From contig JARLGV010000045.1 in the NCBI GenBank assembly GCA_031292555.1, positions 1 to 64,000 of the forward strand: DNA of 64,000 nt, written 5' to 3'. The notes under the pieces are model-generated. The model worked only from the letters and a program-made list of their open reading frames with translations. It was not told the DNA's origin and searched no databases. Position 1 is the stretch's first letter; each line of letters begins with the position of its first letter. Below, piece by piece: positions 26,432-33,828 of the stretch. The translations under genes were made by a program, and so were the position numbers. This DNA is from Fimbriimonas sp. (lineage in GTDB: Bacteria > Armatimonadota > Fimbriimonadia > Fimbriimonadales > Fimbriimonadaceae).

Positions 26432-26470
26432 GGCGCACTATCCACATTCGGCGGATAGTGCGCCTTTTTT
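26432..26470 (+). terminator. Intrinsic terminator of the ECF sigma gene
   Basis: Twelve-bp perfect stem (GGCGCACTATCC at 26432-26443 with its complement at 26453-26464) followed directly by six T. It lies 22 bp after the sigma-factor stop codon. Confidence 0.92.
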
Positions 26471-26571
26471 ACTGGATTCGGTCGCGATTGCCGACAACCT
26501 CGGGACCAGAAGCAGCAATCGAGCGGCTCAGGGCGGGATTCACGTTGCTGCTCCGCAAATGAAGGGGTAAA

Positions 26572-26835
26572 ATGGTGCTTGTGACTCAGAAGAAGCCCCT
26601 TGCCAAGCCCGTTTGGTATAAGAACACCTACTTCTGGATCGCAGGAATACTCTTCCTTTTAGGCATCGTCGGTCTCGTTAGCGGGGATAAAGCGATCCGA
26701 GATCCTGGACAAAAACGTGAGGGCGGGCTCTTTCTTCTGTATTTCGTTGCCTCCGTTGTCATGTATGTGAATGGCTATATCAGCCACCGTCAAACCGTCC
26801 AGCAATACGAGGAAGAGACACAAGGAGCCCAATAG
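26572..26835 (+). CDS. Small two-helix membrane protein of unknown function
   Basis: 87 residues with two transmembrane segments (TYFWIAGILFLLGIVGLVSG, residues ~19-38; GLFLLYFVASVVMYVNGYIS, ~51-70) and a polar tail rich in Gln and Glu. GAAGGGG (26561-26567) precedes the ATG at a good distance. It is followed 3 bp later by a small zinc-ribbon-like gene, with which it probably forms an operon. No family recognised. Confidence 0.65.
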   Translation: MVLVTQKKPLAKPVWYKNTYFWIAGILFLLGIVGLVSGDKAIRDPGQKREGGLFLLYFVASVVMYVNGYISHRQTVQQYEEETQGAQ

Positions 26836-26838
26836 AAT

Positions 26839-27048
26839 ATGGTTTTATGTTCGTGCGGAAAACCGATTGAGAAACTGCCCAACTGGTTGCAAGGAACCAA
26901 AGTCGAATTCGTCTGCAACAATTGCCCTAACCGTCAAACCAAGAATATCGCCCTCGTCAGCCTCGAACTCGATATGAAGCCGGCGGCCAAAGCCGACGAC
27001 GACGAGCTAGAGATGGACGAGATGATCGAAGACGATCTGGACGTTTGA
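26839..27048 (+). CDS. Small zinc-ribbon-like protein with acidic tail
   Basis: 69 residues. Four cysteines arranged as C-x-C ... C-x2-C (LCSCGKPIEKLP and FVCNNCPNR) could bind one zinc ion, and the C-terminal third is almost entirely acidic (DDDELEMDEMIEDDLD). The combination suggests an RNA-polymerase- or ribosome-associated small factor, but this is only an impression. It follows the two-helix protein gene at 3 bp; AGGAG around 26822 may serve as its ribosome binding site. It is convergent with ispE. Confidence 0.65.
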   Translation: MVLCSCGKPIEKLPNWLQGTKVEFVCNNCPNRQTKNIALVSLELDMKPAAKADDDELEMDEMIEDDLDV

Positions 27049-27066
27049 TCCGAGCCCGTCAGAGGC

Positions 27067-27888
27067 TCACTCGTCGATCCGCAAGCTTTCCGATCGGCCA
27101 AGATAGCGTGTCACCCAGGTGCGTGCCTGGCAATCGTCTTCCAGCCGTTCCGCCGCCGTTTTGGCGGCGTCTCCCGAATCGAACCGCCCAAAGACGGCGG
27201 AACCCGATCCAGTCAAAGCGGCGTCTCGGGCACCCAATTCCCCCATTTTTTCGATGAACTTGGTGCATTCGGTCGGGGCGACCCGTTCGAAGTCGTTATA
27301 CAACACGTCCTCTTCGCTAAATGGCCGCCAATCCCGGTTGATGGCGTCGAGTCGCGCGTACGCCTGGGCGGTCTTGCATCCGACGCTTGGCCGGGCGACC
27401 GCCAGCCAAACCGGTTCCGGGTCGGGCAGGGCGGTAAGTCGCTCGCCATAGCCTTCCGCACGCGCCTGGCCCCCTAAGAGGAAGAAAGGGACGTCCATGC
27501 CGATCGCCTCGGCGATCCCCTTCAGTTCGCCATCTGGAATCGTGAGTCCGGCGATCCTCTGGGCGGCTCGAATCATCCCGGCCGCATTCGAACTGCCGCC
27601 GCCCAACCCACTTTCGGCCGGAATTCGCTTTTCGATTGTCACGTGCAGGCGCGGAAGCGGCAACACCTCGGATAGAAGCCGAAGCGCCTTCGTGACGGTG
27701 TTGTCGTCCGGCACCTCCGGGTCGTCGCAATCCACGACATGCCGATCCTCGCCATCTCGGATGAGGAGAGTGTCGCTCAACTCGATCGCCTGAAAGATCG
27801 TTCGAAGCGGATGGTAATTCCGAGCGTCCTTCGGACCGACCGACAAGAACAAGTTGACTTTCGCCGGACACCGAACACGAAGGAGCAT
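27067..27888 (-). CDS. ispE: 4-diphosphocytidyl-2-C-methyl-D-erythritol kinase
   Basis: 273 residues from the ATG at 27886-27888, chosen because it is directly followed by the conserved LRVRCPAKVNLFLSVG start of the family; an open extension to 28011 runs through repeat element D and is not likely to be translated. The GHMP-kinase ATP motif PAESGLGGGSSNAAG and the C-terminal TGSGSAVFGRF are intact. It phosphorylates CDP-methylerythritol in the non-mevalonate isoprenoid pathway. It is divergent from the tmRNA gene. Confidence 0.93.
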   Translation of the reverse strand: MLLRVRCPAKVNLFLSVGPKDARNYHPLRTIFQAIELSDTLLIRDGEDRHVVDCDDPEVPDDNTVTKALRLLSEVLPLPRLHVTIEKRIPAESGLGGGSSNAAGMIRAAQRIAGLTIPDGELKGIAEAIGMDVPFFLLGGQARAEGYGERLTALPDPEPVWLAVARPSVGCKTAQAYARLDAINRDWRPFSEEDVLYNDFERVAPTECTKFIEKMGELGARDAALTGSGSAVFGRFDSGDAAKTAAERLEDDCQARTWVTRYLGRSESLRIDE

Positions 27889-27906
27889 GGAGGCATTATG
27901 GCTTGG

Positions 27907-27978
27907 TTCGGGGAGCGGTGTTCGGGGCGCGGGGTTCGGGAAGCGCCACCACCCGCAAAGAGCAACCCACGCCCCGAA
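27907..27978. repeat. G-rich inverted-repeat element D (gene-less, hairpin type)
   Basis: The left arm has four G-runs spaced by TTC/CGC (27910-27940). Its segment 27921-27936 (TTCGGGGCGCGGGGTT) is complementary to 27964-27978 with one mismatch and a one-base difference, giving a stem of about 15 bp around a 27-nt loop. It lies between the divergent ispE and tmRNA genes, where both promoters must also be. The TTCGGG spacing is shared with element A. Confidence 0.6.
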
Positions 27979-28011
27979 AATGGCGTAAAGGTAGAATAGA
28001 GATGCATCCAT

Positions 28012-28365
28012 GGGGGCGAACGGGTTCGACAGGGCTGGTTCGACTTTCGGTTGCGAGCCGAGGCGCCGTTGGCCTCGTTAAAAGCGGCAAAAAAAGTAAT
28101 TGCGAATAACAACTACGCCTACGCGGCCTAATCTCCGCGTGGTCCACCACTTCCAAGCCGGTCGGGAGTGTCATGGGCCTAAGAAAATCCGGATCGTTTA
28201 GGGAGCTTCTGTTCGTAGCGACCTCGACTAGATAAATCGAGCTGGACGACCGCCCAGGTGGCCCCGACAGAGGGCGGCGTCGAGATAAAGTACAGGGGAG
28301 ACGCTCGTGGTTAATTGAAGGGCCGACAGTTTTGGAAGGGAGTTCAATTCTCCCCGCCTCCACCA
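28012..28365 (+). ncRNA. ssrA: Transfer-messenger RNA
   Basis: The 5' end GGGGGCGAACGGGTTCGACAGG is the universal tmRNA start, and the 3' end (TTCAATTCTCCCCGCCTCC then ACCA) supplies the T-arm and the acceptor strand. The 7-bp acceptor stem GGGGGCG/CGCCTCC pairs with one G-T. The reading frame for the tag starts at GCA 28087 and ends at TAA 28129-28131, encoding AKKVIANNNYAYAA. With SmpB it rescues stalled ribosomes and marks the product for proteolysis. CCA is encoded. The 3' end overlaps the left attachment repeat of an integrated island. Confidence 0.97.
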
Positions 28366-28367
28366 AA
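28343..28367 (+). repeat. attL-like direct repeat (3' end of tmRNA gene)
   Basis: A 25-bp segment covering the T-loop 3' half, acceptor strand, CCA and two further A. It is repeated without mismatch at 30906-30930. The tmRNA 3' end is a classical target of tyrosine integrases, which keep the gene intact by supplying the same sequence. Confidence 0.92.
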
Positions 28368-28377
28368 GTTTGAACCT

Positions 28378-28409
28378 AAAGCCAGCCAAAAGCTGGCTTT
28401 CTTCTTTTG
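28378..28409 (+). terminator. Intrinsic terminator after tmRNA, inside the island
   Basis: Nine-bp stem AAAGCCAGC/GCTGGCTTT (28378-28386 with 28392-28400), loop CAAAA, then CTTCTTTTG. It lies 12 bp beyond the tmRNA end and beyond the left repeat, so it belongs to the inserted DNA. No comparable hairpin follows the right repeat. Confidence 0.85.
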
Positions 28410-28462
28410 AATGTCACCCATTCGGACAAGAACTGTCATTATTCCTGTGTTAGAAGCCGTTT

Positions 28463-29320
28463 GTGGCAACCCAAAAAGTAGCAGCGGCGGCTTCCCAGGC
28501 AAAGTCGAAGCAGCCCCGCAACGTGAAATATGGCGAAGGATCGCTTACCTTCATCAAGGATCGGAACCTGTGGCGAAAGTGCTAATACGTTGAAATCCTT
28601 GAAGGCGACGAAATCAAAAGGGTCAAGCGATCTGTCCACCACGCGGACATGCCCAAAACGGTTGAACTCGCAAACGAGCGGATTGCCGAGAGCGAGTCAT
28701 GGTGGCGGCCCCCCAAACCTGCGCCAGAATTTGGCCCAAATTTCGGGCTTGCTCGGCAAGCTGACCGAATCGAAATAAAGGTTCCCACTCAGCGCCTCGA
28801 TTTCTTCCCCACAGTTGCGGAAACTTACATGGATAGCCGCATCAAGTGGAGGGCGGACGGAACCCAAACAAGCCTGAAACCGGGCACTCGCAAGCGATAC
28901 TCATCGTGGATCAACAACTCTATGGACCCAGAGCTTGGATCGCTTGCGATGGTTCCCATGAGGAACTTGGCCCTTGACGGGGACATAGATCCGCACTTTA
29001 AGCGTTATCTCGCGACCTACGATGCAGACACAGCCCAGCGGTACAGAGGGTTTCTGATTGGCATCGGCAAATACGCAGAAGACCTCGACATTTGGCCGAA
29101 GAACCTCTTCTCCAAACTGCCTCCAGTCTCAGGGTCGGCATTGACGACCGAAAAGCGAATCCTCTCTCTAGAAGAAATCGACTGGTTGTACGCTGCCGCA
29201 GTTGACCCAGGTTTCAAAACCGAGAAGATGCGAACGTCAGCACTTGCCGCCCTTAGGCTTCTTCGACTCGGTCTACGGCCCGCAGAGGTTTTCGCATTGT
29301 CAATGGTGGGCAGACCACTT
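28463..29320 (+). pseudogene. Tyrosine-type integrase, nonsense and C-terminal truncation
   Basis: The frame from GTG 28463 reads RNVKYGEGSLTFIKDRNLW, then hits TAA at 28583-28585, and continues in the same frame as YVEILEGDEIKRVKRSVHHADMPKTVELANER and onwards. The later part shows a core-binding domain (FPTVAETYMDSRIKW...PGTRKRYSSWINN) and the start of the catalytic domain with the first Arg (LGLRPAEVFAL). Homology stops there, around 29300, where the frame enters the antisense of the Fic gene. The His-x-x-Arg and Tyr boxes are missing. An ORF from ATG 28649 remains open to 29380 but cannot make an active recombinase. Confidence 0.85.
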
Positions 29321-30538
29321 TCAGGAAATCGTTTCTTCTTCTTCTTGGAAGCTATTGACATCATCGGCGGACATTTGTGAGTCGTCGAACATTCGGAAGT
29401 AGGATTGGTGGAGGTAGACCCGATTCCTTGACCTGCCCGTCATCTCTCTGAGGATATCGGCGTCAACCATTTGTGAAATAAGTCTATTCGCGGCATGAAA
29501 GCCCTTGCCGACGAGGTGCTGGGCTTGGGCGACATTGATATACGGATGTTGGAATAGCCCGTCGTGAAGAACCAGGCCGTCAGCGGTCATCCTTCCAAAG
29601 CTTGCTTGGATTCGCACTCGTTGCTCTTCCCGCAGACTGACTATCCGCCTCGCGACCTCGGTTGCTTCATTGGCAACCACCGTGACTCCCCGCAGGAAAA
29701 ACTTTAGCCATCCCTCCCAGTCACCTTTGTCACGAACTGCTTGAAGGCGGTCATAGTATTCGAGCCGGTTGAGCTTGAAGTAGTGGGAGAGGTACAGCAA
29801 CGGACGTTTAAGGACCGCGCGCTCGCATAGCATGAAAGTGATGAGCAGCCTACCGATTCTTCCATTCCCATCAAGGAAAGGGTGAATCGTTTCCAACTGA
29901 GCATGTGCCAATCCAACCTTGACCAAAAATGGCATCGGTCGTTCACTGTGCAGAAATTGCTCCCAGTCTCCGAGCGCCTGCTTCATGTCGTCTGGTGCGG
30001 GTGGCACAAAGCGGGCCGTGGTGAGCGTACAGCCCTGTGGCCCGATCCAGTTTTGACTACGCCTGAATTCTCCAGGATTTCGCTCTTGCCCCCGTGTGCC
30101 CTCCATGAGCCTCGCATGAATCTCGCAGAGCATTCTGAGAGAGATGGGCAAATCTTGAAGTCTCTCCAGTCCGTAGTTCATTGCGCCGACGTAATTGATA
30201 ACCTCGGCAACGTCGGTGGGCGTCTGAGGCTCAAATACCCTTGCTTCGAGTTCGAGCACATCGGCGAGGGACGCTTGGGTGCCTTCGATTTGAGAACTCA
30301 AGACCGCCTCCTTGCGGACGTACATCATGACGAACAACTCGGGATTTGGTAAGGCTTCCGTAGAGCCATCGAGCCGCCCCAGCGCTCTATCGGCGCGAGA
30401 GAGCAAGTCCAACATTTCGTCGTCAAACTGTACTGGAGGGTTGGGCGGTAGCGCGGCGGGCACAAAGGCTCGATAGCCCGTCGCCTGTTTGATGTAAACC
30501 CCCGATCTGGCCGATGTCTGTTGCACCCTGTCGATCAT
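29321..30538 (-). CDS. Fic family protein (AMP-transferase type)
   Basis: 405 residues. N-terminal Fic-N-like domain with the inhibitory helix motif SSQIEG (S-x-x-x-E-G, residues ~81-86), which marks self-inhibited class II Fic proteins. The active-site motif HPFLDGNGRIGR lies near residue 217. A C-terminal winged-helix-like region follows (INVAQAQHLVGKGFHAANRLISQMVDADILREMTGRSRNRVYL). Such enzymes usually transfer AMP from ATP to a target protein hydroxyl. The gene is intact and is the only functional gene inside the tmRNA island. No separate antitoxin gene is present, in line with the built-in inhibitory helix. Confidence 0.93.
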   Translation of the reverse strand: MIDRVQQTSARSGVYIKQATGYRAFVPAALPPNPPVQFDDEMLDLLSRADRALGRLDGSTEALPNPELFVMMYVRKEAVLSSQIEGTQASLADVLELEARVFEPQTPTDVAEVINYVGAMNYGLERLQDLPISLRMLCEIHARLMEGTRGQERNPGEFRRSQNWIGPQGCTLTTARFVPPAPDDMKQALGDWEQFLHSERPMPFLVKVGLAHAQLETIHPFLDGNGRIGRLLITFMLCERAVLKRPLLYLSHYFKLNRLEYYDRLQAVRDKGDWEGWLKFFLRGVTVVANEATEVARRIVSLREEQRVRIQASFGRMTADGLVLHDGLFQHPYINVAQAQHLVGKGFHAANRLISQMVDADILREMTGRSRNRVYLHQSYFRMFDDSQMSADDVNSFQEEEETIS

Positions 30539-30905
30539 TATGATGGCTGGAATGCGTCGTTATTGTCACTTCTCTCGTGTTTCGGCAATAAGAGGAGGCA
30601 ATTGAGCGGTTTATGGTTCGTAGTCGATCATTGTCACGTGGTTTGGGTTCCCAATGTTTTTTGCTTGCCCGCGCTGAAAGGCGTAGAAACGTGCCGCAGA
30701 TAATCCCGCAATCGGTTGACGTCCTTGGCTTGTTCAGCATTGTTCTGGAGTCCTTACAACAATGGTTAGGAGACAAGGCACTTGGGCTGTGCCGACTAAA
30801 ACATGTCACACTTCTTGGTCGCAATGGCGTGATTTGCGGTGTTTAGACGCTCTTCGCAAGACGCTCTTGAACCTAAATGGGCCTTCTCGTGAAATTGTAG
30901 GTGTC
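30539..30905. other. Gene-less right part of the island
   Basis: Between the Fic start codon and the right attachment repeat. I see only short overlapping frames without family features; it presumably holds the Fic promoter on the minus strand. Confidence 0.4.
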
Positions 30906-30930
30906 TTCAATTCTCCCCGCCTCCACCAAA
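30906..30930 (+). repeat. attR-like direct repeat
   Basis: A 25-bp exact copy of 28343-28367, the 3' end of the tmRNA gene, without the rest of the gene. It marks the far end of the integrated island. Confidence 0.92.
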
Positions 30931-31109
30931 CCGTGGCAATTGCTTATTGGAGTTGGCCAGATATCTCGCGATTGATGGTCCTCCCAAGCTTTTCGTCAAG
31001 TTAACCATCAAGCCGGCCGATCTTTGTAGTGTGATTGCTCTATCCGAGCTTCGGCAAGAAAGCCAACCTCTTTCATTCACCGACTAAATGCAATCCTGGG
31101 CGACAGCAC

Positions 31110-31385
31110 ATGAGCATCAATACCGGTAACGGGAGATACGCCATTGGTGGGATGATTTTCGGCATCGGCTCGATCGTTCTCATCTATCCATGGCCGTTTG
31201 CCGTCGCATGCTCCGCCGTCGGCCTGACTCTCTCACTAAAGGGTCTCCATTCACCTCGCCGCAAGATGGCGATCGCCGGTCTTGTCTGCAGCGCAATGGT
31301 TCTGGCGCTGACTGGGGCGATGGCAATTGATACCCTCCTAACTTCTGGCCGGTGTTGGTGCTCGCTAGCCTTCTTTGACGTGTAG
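31110..31385 (+). CDS. Small membrane protein (DUF4190-like) of unknown function
   Basis: 91 residues from ATG 31110. It has two or three hydrophobic segments: GGMIFGIGSIVLIYPWPFAVACSAVGLTLSLKGL (residues ~13-46) and KMAIAGLVCSAMVLALTGAMA (~51-71). The layout of small hydrophobic helices separated by a short basic turn (HSPRRK) resembles DUF4190-type proteins. It overlaps the end of the convergent next gene by 21 bp. An upstream in-frame start at 31035 adds only polar residues. Confidence 0.55.
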   Translation: MSINTGNGRYAIGGMIFGIGSIVLIYPWPFAVACSAVGLTLSLKGLHSPRRKMAIAGLVCSAMVLALTGAMAIDTLLTSGRCWCSLAFFDV

Positions 31386-31937
31386 CTCGATCGCCAGGAT
31401 CGATTCCTTTCGGGCGGTGACCAGGAGCTTATCCAGCTGAATCAGTTGCTCGGCGGTCATCGTGGTTCGAGCTTCCTGTAGGTCGGCGATTGCCTTCTCG
31501 ATGAGTTCCAGTCCCCTTCGGAAATCCTTCTGGCTACGGGAGACCTGTGTCCTTTCCACTTCGGCCTTTTCCTCGGCAGTCAGCGTCTTTGGAGCGCCGG
31601 GCTTGGTGGCAACGACAGGCTTCGCCGGCTCGGATTTCTTGTTTGTCACCGGTTTTGTGGCGGTCGCCGACGTTGTCGCAGCTGCTGGCGCTGGCGGTTC
31701 GATCGTTACGATCACGGTGTTCACGATGCCGTCTGCCTCTTTGAGCGCGGTCATGGCATTGGCTCGGCGGCCATTGTAAATCGGCATGCCGGAACGAATT
31801 GCATTCATCGAAGCTTCGACATCGGTTCGAAGGGCCTTGAGGGCGTCGAGCTTTGCGGCGGGAACGGATTGCGCCGATGCCGTACAGATGGCCGTCACTG
31901 TGATAATAGTAACAAGAATCGTCTTTCGAAGCCTCAT
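31365..31937 (-). CDS. Secreted helical protein of unknown function
   Basis: 190 residues from the ATG at 31935-31937, which puts the signal peptide (MRLRKTILVTIITVTAICTASAQ) at the very start; an in-frame ATG at 31955 would add six residues. The mature part has two helical segments (VPAAKLDALKALRTDVEASMNAIRSG and EEKAEVERTQVSRSQKDFRRGLELIEKAIADLQEARTTM) joined by an Ala/Thr/Lys/Pro-rich linker. It is likely periplasmic or surface-located. No family is recognised and no ribosome binding site is obvious. Confidence 0.6.
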   Translation of the reverse strand: MRLRKTILVTIITVTAICTASAQSVPAAKLDALKALRTDVEASMNAIRSGMPIYNGRRANAMTALKEADGIVNTVIVTIEPPAPAAATTSATATKPVTNKKSEPAKPVVATKPGAPKTLTAEEKAEVERTQVSRSQKDFRRGLELIEKAIADLQEARTTMTAEQLIQLDKLLVTARKESILAIELHVKEG

Positions 31938-32310
31938 GGCGAAAACAACATACATCGTTATTGGAGAACCGCGCCCGCCCGAGTCCCAACTTGCGCCAAA
32001 TTCGGCAAGGCTACAACTGTTGCGGGTGACAGAGAATGATGCACAGCTTTGGCGAAGACGCAGTGGCCCAGAGCCTTTCTCGTGTACAGCCTCTTGCCAG
32101 GCACTTCGACAGAATATCGTCCTGTCGCAGCTGCCCTTGGAGGCCGCGAATCACATTTACGAACTGCCCTCCAGCGCTGTCTGCCATCGTCTGGTAGGCG
32201 AGGGCGTGCGCTAGCCATCGGCAAGGGCAAGTAAGTGCGCCGGGACGGAGTTTCGGGCCACCAAGTCAGTGGCCGCACCGAATCATTGGCGCGGCCATAG
32301 ATATCGGAAG
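31938..32310. other. Gap without convincing gene
   Basis: Only short frames with composition unlike the neighbours are present on either strand (for instance on the minus strand 31958-32278). I see no RNA gene or repeat. It must hold the promoter for the secreted protein gene on the minus strand. Confidence 0.4.
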
Positions 32311-33558
32311 CTAATCGCCTCCGGCTTCCTGGATTAGGCGCATGGCGGTGGGGTTCACCCAGTCTTGATCGTGGAACCGGCGGCCCCAGTCGAGAACCGA
32401 CACGTCGCGGTATTCGTGCTCGGTCTCGTCGTCGACGAAGCGCAGGCGTTTCCTGAGCGAGGCGCGGGCCGACGGGTTCGCTCCGGCATCCAGGAGGAGG
32501 CGAGTCATCGCGCCGTCCTTCTGACGGTTACAGCGGAACGACTGAGAAACGACGCAGCCGAAGAGAGCGGTATGTCCGCCGAACCGGGCCGCGTCGATGG
32601 CGGCAGGGGCGTCGACTGCCCCTCCCCTTTCGAGGAACCATTTCGCGATCTCGTACTCGTCGAAGTCCACAGCCAGGTGGAGCAACGTCGCACCAGCAAG
32701 CGGAGTGCCGTGCAGACCCAGCGACTCGTCCTCGTGGCATCCAAGTTCGAGAGGGTAGATCTCCCGATAGGAGAAGGTTCGTCGAAGGAGGCCGGGGTCG
32801 GCAGCGAGGTGCTTGTCCAACAGATCAATGCGGCCGAGGTGGAATGCCATCGCGGGCGTATCCGGAAATTTCACGCCTTGGGCTGCCGTGATCTTAAGGC
32901 ATCCGTGTTTACCAGAGGGATTCCGGCCATACGTCTCGAGCAGCAGGGCGACCAACGGTTTCCAGTCGCCGCTCTTGTCGACGAAAGGAAGTCCCAACTC
33001 CATCAGGAACTTCATCCCAGCCGGGTTCTGGGTCTCGCACGTCCACAAAAGGCAGTCGTCTCCCGGTACGGCGCCCATCGTGTGGAGCATCCGAGCAGTT
33101 TCGATCCGGCCTTGGAGGCACGCACGATCGAACGCATGGTTCAGGTCGTCGGCGCCCAGACTCCGCAACATCTCAATTATCTCGTTCTGCCCCACGTTAG
33201 CCGCGTACGACATCGGCGGCCCCCAATTGGAGTCGGGGGTTCCTCGGGCCGTCTCATGAAGCAGTTTCGGTTCCTTCAGCACAAGTCGTTTGACGGCATC
33301 GACGTCGCCACGCCAGATCGCATCAGTCATCTGACAGGCCATGACGAGGCGCCGCCAACTCGGAACTCGATAGCTGCGCGCCAGCGCGAGTTGCGCGTCC
33401 GCGAGTTTGGCATCGGCGGACGATGGCGGGGAGGGATGGTGCTCTCGAAAGTCCGCGATGGTCGCAGGGTCTTCCTGCTGAAGCAGGCGCAAATAGTCTT
33501 TAGCCTGGTGGCGGAGCTGTTCGAGGTTGGGGCGAACGGGTAAGTGACGATATGACAT
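32311..33558 (-). CDS. Ankyrin-repeat protein
   Basis: 415 residues. After an N-terminal region (LEQLRHQAKDYLRLLQQEDPATIADFREHHP), common in a group of bacterial ankyrin proteins, several ankyrin repeats can be read. Examples are GPPMSYAANVGQNEIIEMLRSLGADDLNHAFDRACLQGRIETARMLHTMGA, ATLLHLAVDFDEYEIAKWFLERGGAVD and GHTALFGCVVSQ...MTRLLLDAGANPS. Ankyrin repeats bind proteins; the partner is unknown. No signal peptide, so cytoplasmic. AGGAGG is five bases upstream of the ATG at 33556-33558, and both lie in a potential hairpin (33556-33616) that could control translation. Confidence 0.88.
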   Translation of the reverse strand: MSYRHLPVRPNLEQLRHQAKDYLRLLQQEDPATIADFREHHPSPPSSADAKLADAQLALARSYRVPSWRRLVMACQMTDAIWRGDVDAVKRLVLKEPKLLHETARGTPDSNWGPPMSYAANVGQNEIIEMLRSLGADDLNHAFDRACLQGRIETARMLHTMGAVPGDDCLLWTCETQNPAGMKFLMELGLPFVDKSGDWKPLVALLLETYGRNPSGKHGCLKITAAQGVKFPDTPAMAFHLGRIDLLDKHLAADPGLLRRTFSYREIYPLELGCHEDESLGLHGTPLAGATLLHLAVDFDEYEIAKWFLERGGAVDAPAAIDAARFGGHTALFGCVVSQSFRCNRQKDGAMTRLLLDAGANPSARASLRKRLRFVDDETEHEYRDVSVLDWGRRFHDQDWVNPTAMRLIQEAGGD

Positions 33559-33616
33559 GAAGCCTCCTTCGTGACGTTGCCCGTTGTCCGCTAAGTCGGG
33601 CGAAAAGGAGGTTCAT
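33556..33616 (-). promoter_or_regulatory. Hairpin covering the Shine-Dalgarno and start codon of the ankyrin gene
   Basis: In the minus-strand transcript ATGAACCTCCTT (33616 to 33605) can pair with AAGGAGGCTTCAT (33568 to 33556) with a single bulge, around a 36-nt loop. The paired segment contains the AGGAGG ribosome binding site and the AUG. This is the build of a translation-repressing or thermosensing leader. Confidence 0.5.
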
Positions 33617-33828
33617 CAGAACCTAGAACCGATATGGGAAACAAGTGGACTCAGTCCTGTCCGCGGACGGGTGGCGCCTTGCGAGCCGCCCAGAATTGTA
33701 CAGCAATTCTGCGTGGGAGGCAAGTTCGGGTCACGTTCGAACCGCATGGCATCGAAGGCAGCCTATTTCGAATCGGGCGAGGTCAGCCCATTGAGCACTC
33801 CGTTCCGCCTGTCCCGTGAAGCAGGCGA

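Larger units (their letters stand above)
28366..30930. mobile_element. Small decayed integrative island in ssrA
   Basis: DNA bounded by the two 25-bp copies of the tmRNA 3' end (28343-28367, 30906-30930), about 2.56 kb. It contains a terminator, a tyrosine-integrase pseudogene reading away from the tmRNA gene, and an intact Fic-family gene on the opposite strand. The integrase next to the gene-side repeat is the usual layout. The integrase lacks its catalytic C-terminus, so the island can no longer move by itself. Most of the original cargo seems to have been deleted, with the Fic gene's end fused to the break. Confidence 0.85.

Noticed and set aside
31958-32278. Open frame of 106 codons on the minus strand
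   Set aside because: No start signal, basic low-quality translation and no family features.
32365-33543. Open frame of 392 codons on the plus strand
   Set aside because: Antisense to the ankyrin-repeat gene; composition not protein-like.
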